64,000 nt of DNA from Chaetoderma sp. LZ-2023a. Taxonomy: Eukaryota > Mollusca > Caudofoveata > Chaetodermatida > Chaetodermatidae. The stretch lies in assembly GCA_034401795.1 (NCBI GenBank), contig CM067372.1:17759924-17823923 (forward strand), in the 5' to 3' direction. Made by a program: the position numbers and the translations under genes. The notes under the pieces are model-generated. The model saw nothing but the letters and a program-made list of their open reading frames with translations. It searched no databases and was not told where the DNA came from. Of this stretch, positions 7,186 through 17,204 are shown piece by piece; positions within the stretch are counted from its first letter, which is position 1; every line of letters starts with the position of its first letter.

Positions 7186-9234
7186 AGACCTGGTTGCCCG
7201 TCCTGCGGGAGGTTTCTGAAGAATAGATTCGTACCGCACTTGTGCTTCAGCTGCAGTCCCTGTGGACCGTTGCTGAAGTGCGATGTATGTAAGCAGTGGG
7301 GGGGAGATCTAATGTCTGATTTTCTCTCATTGCAGGCGAGGGAGAAGGTGATGGAGGAAGAGAGGAAGAAGAAGAAGGAGGGTAGTAAGAAGGGTAAGAA
7401 GAAGGCCTCATCCGCGGTGGATATGGAGGCCTTCAGGTCCGAAATGTTGCAAGAGATGCAGAGGACAATAAAGGATTTGGTCCCAGAGTTGCTTCGCAGC
7501 ATGCTTCCTGGGCCAGCTCCTTTGTTGTCCTCGGCATCTGCTTCCGAGCAGGTGATCCCCGCCTCTGAATCCGGTCTCTTTAGGTCCGGTCCGTTTGTGG
7601 ATTCAGAGGTGGCCCCTTTGTTGGGGGCAGTCCAAGACCCTGGCAGCAGGCATGGCGCCGCGCCGAGGGGCCGTGGACAACGGTTGTTGCTGGGACCCGC
7701 GGTCTGCTCATCAGACCCCGGGTATCCGCGCGCCGAAGGTGTCAAGGCCTCCTATGGCACCTTTCCTGGCCAGTCCGGGTTAGCTCTCTTTGCTGACCCG
7801 GAGTCTAATCTTTCTGGCCAGGAGGAAGAGGATCTCCTGCTAGGGTCGCCTTCTGAGGACGTGGACATGGAATACGACGTCTGTGCACCACTCGCGGGGA
7901 ATACAGGCGACGTGTTCCGTGGTTCTACTCTCGCAGGAGTAGATTTCACGGTCCAGAAGGTGTCCCTGGGCGGTGCTGTTGACCACGGATACCGCATACC
8001 TCGGCTTGCCGATGGTGTCGCTGGTGCTGGTCAGGGCCGCGGTAGGGCGGTGTTTACCCCACGCTCTGCCACGGCGCCTGCTCCTGGTCAAGCCACGGAG
8101 TTCAGCATGCCTGCTCTCTCGGGCCCGCATGCTTTTCCGGGCTTGCCAGGGGTATCAGCTTATCCGCCGTCGACGTCAACTGCGGGTGCTCTGGAGGAAG
8201 ACGAAGGCCCTCGTCTAGTAGAGCGCTCGCAGTTAGCCACGGAGGAGGATTGGTCGGACGCTTGCCAGTGGCTGGTAAGTGTTCGGCCCGATCTACCCGT
8301 GGAGCTGCCGGCTAGCCAGCGTGACCATAGGCCGTGGTTAGCTGGTAGGCCGGCGGCTACCGCTATGCCATCTCTGCCGCTGGCTGAGCATGTCGTGGAC
8401 ATGTTCGAAGCGGCGGAGGCGTCCATTAAGGTTAATGGACGTCTCGCGAAGGCCCCTCGCGAGGTGGCGAAGCGTTGCCGCATCGTGCCCCTGGACTACC
8501 AGCGGTACGGTGTGGTGCCAAAGCCAAGCGTGGATGATCGCGCGGCTTTAGGCGAAGATGCGCGGCCGGGCTCCCGTTCTGACACGGGAGTCTTGTGCTC
8601 GAACGCGTTGCGTTCGGCGAATGCCGCGCTGCGTGATGCGGAGGAGAGTGGGAGGGCGTCGATTGCCGCTCTGTCCCACGTCTCCCAGCTGCTACAGGGG
8701 GTGGTAGCGGCCTCCGCATCACGCCAGCCAAGCCCGGTAACAGTCCAGAGAGCCATCCAGGATGGTATCAACCTGGCTTTGGACTGTTTGACGCGGGCGG
8801 TGACCAGAAGTGTCCGGGCGAGGCGCACGTTTGCCCTTGACAATCTGTGCCCGTCCCAGGACCTGTATAATAGGCTGCTGCGGACGCCTATGACAGGTCC
8901 TGGTCTCTTTGGAGGTGAGGGATGCAGGCACCTCCAGGAGACGGTCACTCTGGTTAACAACCAGAGGGCGCTGCGTGAACAATTTGAGGTGCTCCGGCGG
9001 GAGCGTGTTCGCGCGGCACCCCCTGCGTATCGTCCTCTGCAGGCTCGAGGTGGTGCTGGCCAGGTCAGAGGCCAGCCACCGTCGCAACGTAGGCCTAGGC
9101 CACGTGCGATTCGGCCAGCAGCGAGGGGGGCGCAGGCTCCCCAGCCGCACCCAGCCAGACAGCCGCCCGCGCACCGTGGTGCGTGCGGCGCTGGGCGGGG
9201 CGCGCGGGGATCTGGTCGCGGCAATCGGGCCTGA
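7186..9234 (+). CDS. gag: DIRS gag-like protein
   Basis: This is a 682-codon open frame if it starts at the acceptor at 7185/7186. A TTG-initiated frame runs back to 7159 and the first in-frame ATG is at 7312. The N-terminus is cysteine-rich (CPSCGRF, HLCFSC, CGPLLKCDVC), a likely zinc-binding module that an ATG start at 7312 would lose; this favours the spliced start. A Lys/Glu-rich coiled segment follows (about residues 50-75), then a long low-complexity acidic and Gly/Pro region, a more ordered central part (around VDMFEAAEASIKVNGRLAKA), and an Arg/Gly/Pro-rich tail that ends GRGARGSGRGNRA and probably binds nucleic acid. The region is GC-rich compared with the flanks. Function as a nucleocapsid-like protein is inferred from position and composition; DIRS gag proteins diverge quickly. 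It overlaps the upstream end of the RT frame. Confidence 0.8.
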   Translation, partial: RPGCPSCGRFLKNRFVPHLCFSCSPCGPLLKCDVCKQWGGDLMSDFLSLQAREKVMEEERKKKKEGSKKGKKKASSAVDMEAFRSEMLQEMQRTIKDLVPELLRSMLPGPAPLLSSASASEQVIPASESGLFRSGPFVDSEVAPLLGAVQDPGSRHGAAPRGRGQRLLLGPAVCSSDPGYPRAEGVKASYGTFPGQSGLALFADPESNLSGQEEEDLLLGSPSEDVDMEYDVCAPLAGNTGDVFRGSTLAGVDFTVQKVSLGGAVDHGYRIPRLADGVAGAGQGRGRAVFTPRSATAPAPGQATEFSMPALSGPHAFPGLPGVSAYPPSTSTAGALEEDEGPRLVERSQLATEEDWSDACQWLVSVRPDLPVELPASQRDHRPWLAGRPAATAMPSLPLAEHVVDMFEAAEASIKVNGRLAKAPREVAKRCRIVPLDYQRYGVVPKPSVDDRAALGEDARPGSRSDTGVLCSNALRSANAALRDAEESGRASIAALSHVSQLLQGVVAASASRQPSPVTVQRAIQDGINLALDCLTRAVTRSVRARRTFALDNLCPSQDLYNRLLRTPMTGPGLFGGEGCRHLQETVTLVNNQRALREQFEVLRRERVRAAPPAYRPLQARGGAGQVRGQPPSQRRPRPRAIRPAARGAQAPQPHPARQPPAHRGACGAGRGARGSGRGNRA

Positions 9235-9244
9235 TGGGCTGGTT

Positions 9245-11337
9245 ACCGCGGTGGGAACCACTCCGGTGTTTCACGCCGAGAGGACAGTGCCACTCTTGCA
9301 CTCCTTATGTCCGCCTCTATCCCTAGGTGGACCGGTGGGCGGCCGTTTGGCCGGCCACTTGCCAGAGTGGAAGCGGTTGACTCAGGACCGTTTAGTCTTG
9401 CGATGGCTTTCAGTCGGGTATCGTCCCGACTGGATGACAGGCCCGCCATCGCGACTGTCTCTCGCGCCGATCTGGACTCCGATTCCACGGGATCCGGATC
9501 AGAGGTTGTGTATAGAGGAGGAAATAAGTTCCCTCATACTAAAAGAAGCCATTCAGCCGGCACAGAGGTGCCCGGGCTTCTATTCAACCCTCTTCTTAGT
9601 GAAGAAAAACACCGGAGGGTGGAGGCCGATTCTCAACCTCAAGCCTTTGAACAAGTTCATAGAGACGCCCAGTTTCAAGATGGAGACTGTGCGCTCGGTA
9701 TTGGCGGGGTTGGAGCGAGGAATGTGGACCGCTTCCATAGATTTGAAGGATGCGTATTTCCACATTCCCATAGAGAGGAGTTTCCGTCACTTCCTGAGAT
9801 TCGCATTAACACCTTCGGGATTTCCACGGCTCCTCGGGTCTTCACCCGTGTGGTTCTCGCGATCACTGCATACCTCCGCAGGAGAAGCATAGCAGTCCAC
9901 ACGTACATAGACGACTGGCTGTTGAAAGCACACACCCGGGAATCGTTGTCAGCCAATCTGGAGATTGTTTTGAAAACTCTCTCGGACTTGGGCTGGATGA
10001 TCAATTTCCCGAAATCAGAGCTAACTCCATCCCAGAAGTTTGTTTACCTGGACATGTTCTTCGATCTGGAGACGGGGTATGTGTACCCCACTCAGGAGAG
10101 GGTTCAAATACTCATCTCGGTAATACAGTCGGTGTGCGACAGTCGTCATGTCCTGGCACGGGTTTACTTGAGAATGCTGGGCTTGATGGTTTCTTTGGAA
10201 CCAGTCATTCCGCAGGCCGCCTTGCGCAGGCGCCCGATCCAGTTGTTTCTCATGACACAGTGGACCCAGAGTTCGGGTTCGCTGGACTCGAGTGTGTCAG
10301 TGTTGGCGCCTCTGGTTCACCACTTGCAATGGTGGTTAGCTACAGAGAATCTCTTGCCGGGGGTTTTGCTGACCCCTCCCCACCCTCAGGTGACTCTGTA
10401 TACAGATGCATCGATGGAGGGGTGGGGAGCTTGTCTGGAAGAGTCCACAGTATCAGGGCTTTGGGATCTGGATCAGTCCAAGGAACATATCAATCTACTA
10501 GAGCTAAGAGCAGTAGTCCTGGGCCTGGAACATTTCTTAAGGAATGTTCAGGGCAAGATTGTTCTGATTCGTTCAGACAACTCGACAGTAGTGACTTACA
10601 TAAACCGCCAGGGCGGAACGAAGTCGCCCAGTCTCTGTATGATGACATGGAAACTGCTTTGTTGGTGCCTGGATCATGGGATCACCTTGAAAGCAGTTCA
10701 TATTCCGGGGAGGTTAAATCTGCTAGCAGACTCATTGAGCCGAAGGATGAGTGTTTTACCCACGGAATGGCAACTAAATCAATGTGTGGCGGATCGTCTG
10801 TTCGACCATTTGGGGAAACCCAACATAGATTTGTTCGCAACGAAGAAGAATGCGAAGATGACGACGTACGTCTCTCCGATTCCAGACCCAAGCGCTTTCG
10901 CAACAGATGCGTTAGCTATCAGCTGGGAGGGAATGTATGCATACGCATTCCCCCCAGCAATCCTGATTCCAAAGGTGCTTCAGAAAATCAGGCAGCAGGA
11001 GTGCCAAGTGCTTCTGATCGCCCCGGATTGGCCAAGCCGATCGTGGTATACGGATCTGCTGGACCTTCTGGTCTGCAATCCGGTTCCGCTGCCTCTGATG
11101 GACGACCTTATCTTCCAGGGCAAGGCCCTTCACGACAATCCGTCAATGTTCCGATTGACTGCGTGGATGTTGTCAAGGAATCTAGAATTAAGGAGGGCTT
11201 TTCTGAGCAAGCGGCCATGTTTATGGCCAAAGCCAGGAGGGGGTCAACCTCCAGAGCATATAATTATAAAATCAACAGATTTGCAGAGTGGTGCTCAAAA
11301 AGATGTATTGATCCAATGGAATCATCTATTCAGGTAG
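9245..11337 (+). pseudogene. pol: DIRS reverse transcriptase / RNase H / methyltransferase-like, broken by a small deletion
   Basis: The 5' part lies in the frame open from 8909 to 9892. It has GRLAGHLPEWKRLT, GFYSTLFLVKKNTGGW and motif A SIDLKDAYFHIPI (catalytic Asp at 9740). The frame then jumps: after LRFAL (about 9810) the family needs roughly ten residues and LPFG, but the sequence goes straight to TFGISTAPRVFTRVV in the frame open to 11337. This indicates a deletion of about 30 nt that also shifts the frame. Motif C is YIDD at 9904-9915. RNase H follows, with LYTDASMEGWGA, LLELRAV, RSDNST and HIPGRLNLLADSLSR carrying its acidic residues. After it comes the DAM/N6-adenine methyltransferase-like region of DIRS elements, from DLFATKKNAK through YAFPPAILIPKVL to LTAWMLS (about 11175). 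Without the repaired frame no full RT can be made. The start codon is uncertain. Confidence 0.9.
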
Positions 11338-12176
11338 TGGCTGATTTCCTCTGTCACCTATATGATGCCTATAGCCTCAAGCCTAACTCTATTGCTGGTT
11401 ATAAATCAGCTTTAATGACTGTTATCCCTTGCTTGGCTAATAGGGGGAGTGATGAAGTAAGTACATTAAATGTATTAATTAAAGGCATGGGCAATCTAAG
11501 ACCAAGGAATCCTCCACTGATTCCGTCTTGGAGTTTATCACTGGTGCTCCAGGTACTAGGTGATAAGCCTTTTGAACTACTTAGTTCCATTTCTATGAAA
11601 ATGTTAACTCTTAAAACTGTATTTTTAATTGCTGCGGCCTCGGCGAGGCGTAGGAGTGAGATTCGCGCCTTATCAGCCGAGGTTGACCGTTTTGTGGTTA
11701 CAGGGGAAGGCCTTAAGCTTCTACCTAGGATTAATTTCTTGTCTAAAAATCAGTCATTGAAATATCCAGGTCAGCCTATTTTTTTGCCATCTTTAACTAG
11801 ATATGATCCTGGTTCTAAAGTATGGTGTCCCGTCCGGGCGCTGCTCCGGTACAGACAGCGTACTTCGGAGTGGCGTACCGACCTATCAGCTTTATGGTTG
11901 GCATATATTGAACCCCATGGTAGGGCGTCTAAGGACACCATTTCTAGGTGGATTGTGGAATGTATTCAATTTTGTCACAAATCCGCCACCGGGCGACAGG
12001 TTGACGTGGCCAAGGCTCACAGTGTCCGCGGTGTCGTGGCATCCACTGCCCTGTTTAGTGGGGTCCCTGTGGATGATATTATGTCAGTGGCTCAGTGGCA
12101 CTGTGAGTCAAGTTTTACAGACCATTACCTCCGTGACACCTCTAACCCTCTCGCCTTGTCGATTTTGAAACAATAA
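11160..12176 (+). CDS. DIRS tyrosine recombinase
   Basis: The recombinase occupies the last 340 codons of a frame open from 10134; the upstream part overlaps RT/RNase H and is a shadow. Conserved sequence begins near GFSEQAAMFMAKARRGS; the first ATG there is at 11217, so the start could be either side. The N-terminal core-binding part includes TSRAYNYKINRFAEWC. Catalytic residues are visible: Arg in SARRRSEIR (about 11652), the His-x-x-Arg box in AHSVRG (His 12018, Arg 12027), and a Trp in AQWHC. The Tyr nucleophile is in FTDHYLRD (about 12126). Length and motif order fit DIRS recombinases, which close and integrate the circular element by strand exchange. The frame is intact. It overlaps the RT frame by about 180 nt, as is usual in DIRS elements. 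Confidence 0.9.
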   Translation, partial: CVDVVKESRIKEGFSEQAAMFMAKARRGSTSRAYNYKINRFAEWCSKRCIDPMESSIQVVADFLCHLYDAYSLKPNSIAGYKSALMTVIPCLANRGSDEVSTLNVLIKGMGNLRPRNPPLIPSWSLSLVLQVLGDKPFELLSSISMKMLTLKTVFLIAAASARRRSEIRALSAEVDRFVVTGEGLKLLPRINFLSKNQSLKYPGQPIFLPSLTRYDPGSKVWCPVRALLRYRQRTSEWRTDLSALWLAYIEPHGRASKDTISRWIVECIQFCHKSATGRQVDVAKAHSVRGVVASTALFSGVPVDDIMSVAQWHCESSFTDHYLRDTSNPLALSILKQ

Positions 12177-12702
12177 CCGCTTTATGTTGTGAAGAGTGCT
12201 TCCGCATTGCTTATATACTTCGCCATTCAGCGACGGTGACAACCACTTGTCGGGACTGTATCATGCTTCTCTACTGGAATCGTGATGACAGCTTCCTAGT
12301 ACAACAAGGTCAGTCTTGTTCATGTGTTGTTCATTGTTTTGTATTGTCACGTTACCCAGTGTTATTAATATGGTGATGGTTTATGTGGGTTGTGGTTCTT
12401 TAGAGAGAGTATACGAAAATGGAGCCTTTTCGTCTCTGTCCTATAGTACTTGGCACTAGTACGAAGAGAGCATGTAGGACATTGAGGTCATTTAATCTTC
12501 CTCCCAAGGGTGGGGGGGGAGCGCATATGACAAATCGGTCATCTCTCAGGCATCGGTTGTGTTATCCGATGGTTTATCAAATCCTGACTGTGTTTTCACA
12601 CAGTTTCAGACGTCATAAGTGCCTTAAACGCTTGAAAGCGTATAGGGAAGAGCTGGTCTTTTGACCTCGCCTCCCTCCCGCCAGATTCACTTTCGAATTC
12701 TG
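12177..12702 (+). other. DIRS 3' untranslated region
   Basis: Non-coding sequence between the recombinase stop and the internal complementary region. An 81-codon frame at 12419-12664 has no recognisable domain. Confidence 0.5.
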
Positions 12703-12801
12703 GCAATATCAAAAGTATTAGGGAGGTAAGTATACTCTTGATGTGAAATAAACGAAATCTAGGATTTCTTTTTTCACGAGAGAGTTGATACTTACCTCCC
12801 T
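12703..12801. repeat. DIRS internal complementary region
   Basis: The first half (12703-12750) is the reverse complement of the left outer end, including GTATACTCTTGATGTGAAA. The second half (12751-12801) is the reverse complement of the right outer end, including the AAATCTAGGATTTC block and GAGAGTTGATACTTACC. The two halves meet at AAATAAACG, which defines the circle junction. In the DIRS model this region templates repair of the ends and circle closure. Confidence 0.92.
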
Positions 12802-12869
12802 AGATACGGACCCGGCCTCTCCGCCCCACAGAGGCTCGGTCTTCAGGCTCTTGGTAGTTGCATGTGTTA

Positions 12870-13088
12870 GCCAATAAATGAGCCAGAGGAAGTAGTAGTC
12901 GGCGCATGCGCGGTGGTGGGGCGAGCATCCACCGGACTACCTCTGACTCCCTGCCCAGTAGGGGCACCTAACTGTTTTTAATCTGAGTGTTTTATTGAGT
13001 GAAAGCCGATATTTAGCAATATCAAAAGTATTAGGGAGGTAAGTATCAACTCTCTCGTGAAAAAAGAAATCCTAGATTTCGTTTATTT
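12870..13088 (-). repeat. DIRS right inverted terminal repeat
   Basis: From TTAGCCAATAAATGAGC (12869) to GGGAGGTAAGTAT it is the reverse complement of the left repeat. It then carries its own outer end, CAACTCTCTCGTG through CCTAGATTTCGTTTATTT, which recurs only in the internal complementary region. Confidence 0.9.
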
Positions 13089-13095
13089 TGCAACA

Positions 13096-13845
13096 AAGAT
13101 TACCGTTAAAATTCGACTAAAGGACGCATTTTTTTTGGTCAAAATACATGTACTAGAAAGGGGGTGCGTCCTATAATCGAGAACATTCCTTCCGCACATT
13201 TTTTAGTTGAAATTTTTCTTAAAAAGTCACAGATTATACCACGGAAATTGAACTAAATGTTACCCTAGACCATTCGCGCCGCCTGACAACTATGTTTAAT
13301 GTATACTCCAAAAACACCAAGCGGAAGTGAAATTATTAAATTGGGGCGCCTAAATATTGCTTATTCTTTAATACATATCACTTATTACATCAAAATTAAT
13401 CCAGAATTTGACATAAAATGGCATCGAGAAAAGCTACGTGTATAAATCACGTGATTCGCCTCCAATCGCAAAAGATCTTTATTCTAATTAGAGCGTGTAC
13501 TCGGATCTAAATATTCTGGACTCGGAAATTGCTATATATCATCATTGCACAATAGGAACTGAATGTTCCCGTACTCGTTTGATAACCAACTCCCGTTAGT
13601 GCATAAGATTACACAGCGTGTCCAATCACAAAAGAGCCAGTTTCCCACTCCCGTTAGCGCATTAGTTCACACAGCGCCTCCAAACACAAAAGAGTCATTA
13701 CAACTAGTGACCATCTGAATATTCCCATACCCGTTTTATAACCAACTCCCGTTAACGCATAAGATTACACAGCGCCTCCAATCACAAAAGAGCCAGATAA
13801 CCAATATTCGAGGGCGGCCTTTAGTCAAGAAATTACGGTAGGTAA
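13096..13845. mobile_element. Non-autonomous DNA element with TACCGTWA...GACTAAAGG ends
   Basis: The left end reads TTACCGTTAAAATTCGACTA then AAGGACGC. The right end is the imperfect complement (GCGGCCTTTAGTCAAGAAAT then TACGGTA). No open frame is present. Three internal copies of a segment around CAACTCCCGTTAGTGCATAA and CAATCACAAAAGAGCCAG occur at about 13570, 13643 and 13724. The ends are reminiscent of Tc1/mariner or pogo MITEs, but I cannot confirm the superfamily. Confidence 0.65.
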
Positions 13846-13851
13846 ATATTA

Positions 13852-13990
13852 GTTTTTCAATAGACATTTAATTCATCAAGGAATTATCGGATCTTAATAA
13901 AATCTTACAAATTTGATCTATACCATCATTGCATCTGGTCAGCATTATAATTAAAATGATTTAAAAAAATTTCTATATTTTAGGTGGTTT
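13852..13990. repeat. Dispersed 150-bp repeat, copy 2
   Basis: This is the second copy of the sequence at 5935-6085, sharing CATTTAATTCATCAAGGA and CTATACCATCATTGCATC. Confidence 0.7.
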
Positions 13991-14365
13991 GGACATATCC
14001 AATCCCAACAAACTTTAAAGTTTTCTCCATACATTTAATTTATCAAGTGATATACTATTTTAAGGAATCCTTACTTTGCGACACGGCCACACATGTGTGA
14101 TAGGCAGTCTATCTAGTTATATTATTTTTGTACAGCAGTATAACCACATGAAAGAAATTGTGGGAACAATAAATCGATTACACCAATTTGTATAGTCCCA
14201 TCTAAGCAGCCATAGCTTGTTATGTGACTCCCTCGCTAGCATAAACCATACCTAGCCAATTTTCATAATGTGTATAGTGGTTGAATGTTAGTTTTCTGTG
14301 ACAAAGTGTCAGTTAGTTCATCGTGAATGATAGCGTGTATGCCGCTTAATTATCAGTATCCATTG
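13991..14365. other. No recognisable feature
   Basis: AT-rich intergenic sequence; I see no gene, array or palindrome. Confidence 0.4.
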
Positions 14366-15155
14366 TTAGCTCACCTGACTCAAATGGCCAAGTGAGCTTA
14401 TGCCATGGCAGCCATCCAATCCGTTATCTGTCCATCAAATCGCATCGCCGCCTTTACATTTTGACAGATTTCAACCGAATTTGGCTGGAAATATCCTATG
14501 GCTGTAGGCTTTTTTCTCATCCTCCTTAACCGCTTGATGTATTTCAATCAAATTTGGCTGGAAGCATGCTATGCTACTAGGCTCCAGAACCTCCGTTCAG
14601 AATTTTCATAGGTCAATCCTTTGGGTGACAATTTTAGATGTTATGAAAGATTTACCAGAAATTGTGAAAATGCATGTCCTCCTTAGCCACTTGCTGGATT
14701 TCAACCAAATTTGACTGGAAGGATCCTATTCTGGTCAAGTCCAGAACTTCTATTCAGAATTTCGAATGGTCAATTTTTTGTGTAAAAACCTTAGATTTTA
14801 TGAAAAATTTACTGGAAATTGTCAAACCAATTTAGTAGATTTGAACTGAATTTAGCTAGACATATTCTATGGTTCGAGAACATTTATGCAGAATTTTGAT
14901 CGATCCGTTTTTTTGGGTGAAAATGATTTTTTTTTTAATTTCCAGAAGTTTTTAAAACACTAATCCTTAATCAGTGGCCCAATTTTATGCAAATTTGGCC
15001 AGAAGTACCTCATCGTGATAGTTTATGAAACTACCATTTAGAATTTCCCTTGGTCGATTTTTTTTCAGTGGCTATCTTGGATTTTCATAACTTCTGAAAA
15101 TCCTATAGGAAATGAATGGGAACAGCTTTAAATGCCTTTGTCTCAAGAACAATGT

Positions 15156-16440
15156 GGGGCCATATTCACGAAGAGAGCATAACTTACGCCCTAGAGTTAC
15201 GCCTCATAGTTACGCCGTATTCACGAAGAGGGCGTAGCTTACGCCCTAGAGTTACGCCTCATAGTTACGCCGTATTCACGAAGAGGGCGTAGCTTATGTC
15301 CTAGAGGTACGCCTCATAGTTACACCGTATTCACGAAGAGGGCGTAGCTTATGTCCTAGGGTTACGCCTCATAGTTACACCATATTCACGAAGAGGGCAT
15401 AGCTTACGCCCTAGAGTTACGCCTCATAGTTACACCGTATTCACAGAGGGCATAGCTTACGCCCTAGAGTTACGCCTCATAGTTACGCTGTATTCACAGA
15501 GGGCATAGCTTACGCCCTAGAGTTACGCCTCATAGTTACGCCGTATTCACAAAAAGGGCGTAGCTTACGCCCTAGAGTTATGCCTCATAGTTACACCGTA
15601 TTCACGAAGAAGGGTGTAAATAAATGTGTCACTGTAATACATGTATGCCAGAATTCGTTGGTCACATAGGCCGCTTATTGGCATAGTAACGTATACGTCA
15701 AAAGCTGGCAAAATGTGTGGCCTTCACTACAACATAGGCTAGCTACCATCAACTCCAAATTTAGTATGTAGGCCTAATGCTAAGAAATAAATAAATAAAT
15801 AATATTCATTCAGATGTTGTATCGAGTTTGACTAATCTAGCGTATAAGCATTCCATTAGTAAAATGTGTGTCATTATAAAAAATAAGTGCTGCGAAAACA
15901 TATGTAATTTTTATATTCTTACAACTTTTACTTAACATTCTGCTACCGTATCTACTAGAGTAATCCTTTGTGGGAAAACTTGACTTGAGCACAGCGCGTC
16001 ATTCAGGACATTCACTTGCGCTCGTTGCCAGTCAATGACGTACCGCTGTACCATATTTATCAAATTGTTTCAGCTTCACATTCAGCGCACCGTGTGTGCC
16101 TTTGAATACAGAAATAGGAAAAGTATTCAGCTCAAATATTTTAAAAGCAGCTGCTATGGCGCCAAGTTAAATAACACTTAATATTTACAAAAAGTCAACT
16201 AAATGCAAATTCAATTTATAAAATCTGTAATATCTGAAATTCGACTAAAATTCGAAACCACATCAAAAATGCTGTAAATAATGACTTACGCCTTGTAGTT
16301 GGAGGGCATAAGTTACGCCCAATTTTATGGATGGGCGTAAGCTACACCCTTTTCGTGAATACCAACTTATACCACTTTGGGTGCTTAAGCCCCAGATACG
16401 TCTCTTTGAGGGCATAAACCCTCTTTGTGAATATGGCCCC
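15156..16440. mobile_element. Fold-back element with GGGGCCATATTCAC termini
   Basis: The left end GGGGCCATATTCACGAAGAG is answered on the right by CTCTTTGTGAATATGGCCCC. Inner parts also complement (ACTTACGCCC against GGGCGTAAGC). The left side has been expanded into the 55-bp tandem array at 15170-15612. There is no transposase frame. It is inserted in a family A element, whose sequence resumes after 16440. Confidence 0.75.
15170..15612 (+). repeat. 55-bp tandem array derived from the fold-back element end
   Basis: About eight copies of a unit that begins GTATTCACGAAGAGGGCGTA and continues GCTTACGCCCTAGAGTTACG then CCTCATAGTTACGCC. Some copies are 53 bp (TTCACAGAGGG). Each unit starts with the same sequence as the element terminus. 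Confidence 0.9.
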
Positions 16441-16862
16441 TGGTGTATTTCAACAAATGTTAGGTTGCTGAACTCTGATGATTGGCCCCAGAACTTCTAT
16501 TCAGAATTTTGATTGGTCCATTTTTCCAGTGGCCATATTGTTCTCGAAAATGACGTCTCAGGAACTGCTTTACAGATCAGGCTGAATCTCATTAGATTTC
16601 CTCGATAACTAAGGGTGATTAAAGTTTGTTTGCGACAACTTAATCCATGATTCGTAATCCATGATCCATGTTGGATTCTTTATTGGCTAATTCGATCTGT
16701 GTGTGGTCAGGATCCATCATTAATTTCCTACCAAATATCATTTATACTGAATTCCAATTTTGTATATTATGCTAATGCTGAATTGAAAGTATTGTCTATT
16801 CAAAGCTAAGAGTTCAAATGCTAATGTTCCAGGTGAACATTAAGGCCCTTGGATCTCTTGTT

Positions 16863-17115
16863 TGTAATGGATAACAGAAAGCTCTCAGTAATGCTTGTTC
16901 CCAAAATGCACACTAATCATATTTCACACGGGAAAGATGGCAGCAGTTTTTAGCTTTGCCATTTATAGATAAAAGCATGTTTTAAAAGAAATTTGGATAT
17001 AAATGTATTTTGGCTACAGTATATATTGAGTTCTATACACATTCTTGATAAGCTATTTTCCCAAAGATATCTTTACCCTTGCCTCGTAATGGGAAGATGG
17101 TATTGCGATTAGGTC

Positions 17116-17116
<1 letters not shown>
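16863..17116. other. No recognisable feature
   Basis: Short AT-rich spacer before the dinucleotide tract. Confidence 0.4.

Positions 17117-17202
<86 letters not shown>
17117..17202. repeat. (GT)n microsatellite
   Basis: An uninterrupted run of about 42 GT dinucleotides after CTGTCT. Apparent open frames here are artefacts of the dinucleotide. Confidence 0.95.

Positions 17203-17204
<2 letters not shown>

Larger units (their letters stand above)
6086..13088 (+). mobile_element. DIRS retrotransposon with inverted ends and an internal complementary region
   Basis: This 7.0 kb element has the diagnostic DIRS architecture. There are inverted terminal repeats at 6086-6285 and 12870-13088, and an internal complementary region at 12703-12801 that joins the complements of both outer ends. 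Between them lie gag, RT/RNase H/methyltransferase-like and tyrosine recombinase frames on the + strand. DIRS elements replicate through a circular DNA and integrate with the tyrosine recombinase, without a DDE integrase or target duplication. The junction predicted by the internal region has a single TTT shared by both ends, so I set the limits at TTT 6086-6088 and TTT 13086-13088. The left end lies in a dispersed repeat. The RT frame is broken, so this copy is probably not autonomous. Confidence 0.93.
14366..16862 (+). mobile_element. Dispersed element, family A (AGCTCACCTG ends), copy 1
   Basis: It opens TAGCTCACCTGACTCAAATG followed by GCCAAGTGAGCTTATGCCATGG, and closes near TTCCAGGTGAACATTAAGGC. 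The body is built of diverged units of roughly 190 bp, each with ATTTCAACC(A/G)AATTTGGCTG, a CCAGAAC(T/C)TC(T/C)(A/G)TTCAGAATTT stretch and a TGGCCATCTT-like stretch. No coding frame is visible. It is interrupted by the fold-back element at 15156-16440. Similar sequences are common in mollusc genomes as far as I recall. Confidence 0.7.

Noticed and set aside
8496-9224. Minus-strand frame of 242 codons opposite gag
   Set aside because: High GC content keeps the opposite strand open; the composition is Arg/Ala/Pro-rich and no domain is seen.
10134-11159. Long open frame upstream of the recombinase in the same frame
   Set aside because: It overlaps well-conserved RNase H and methyltransferase-like sequence in another frame; only the downstream part has recombinase motifs.
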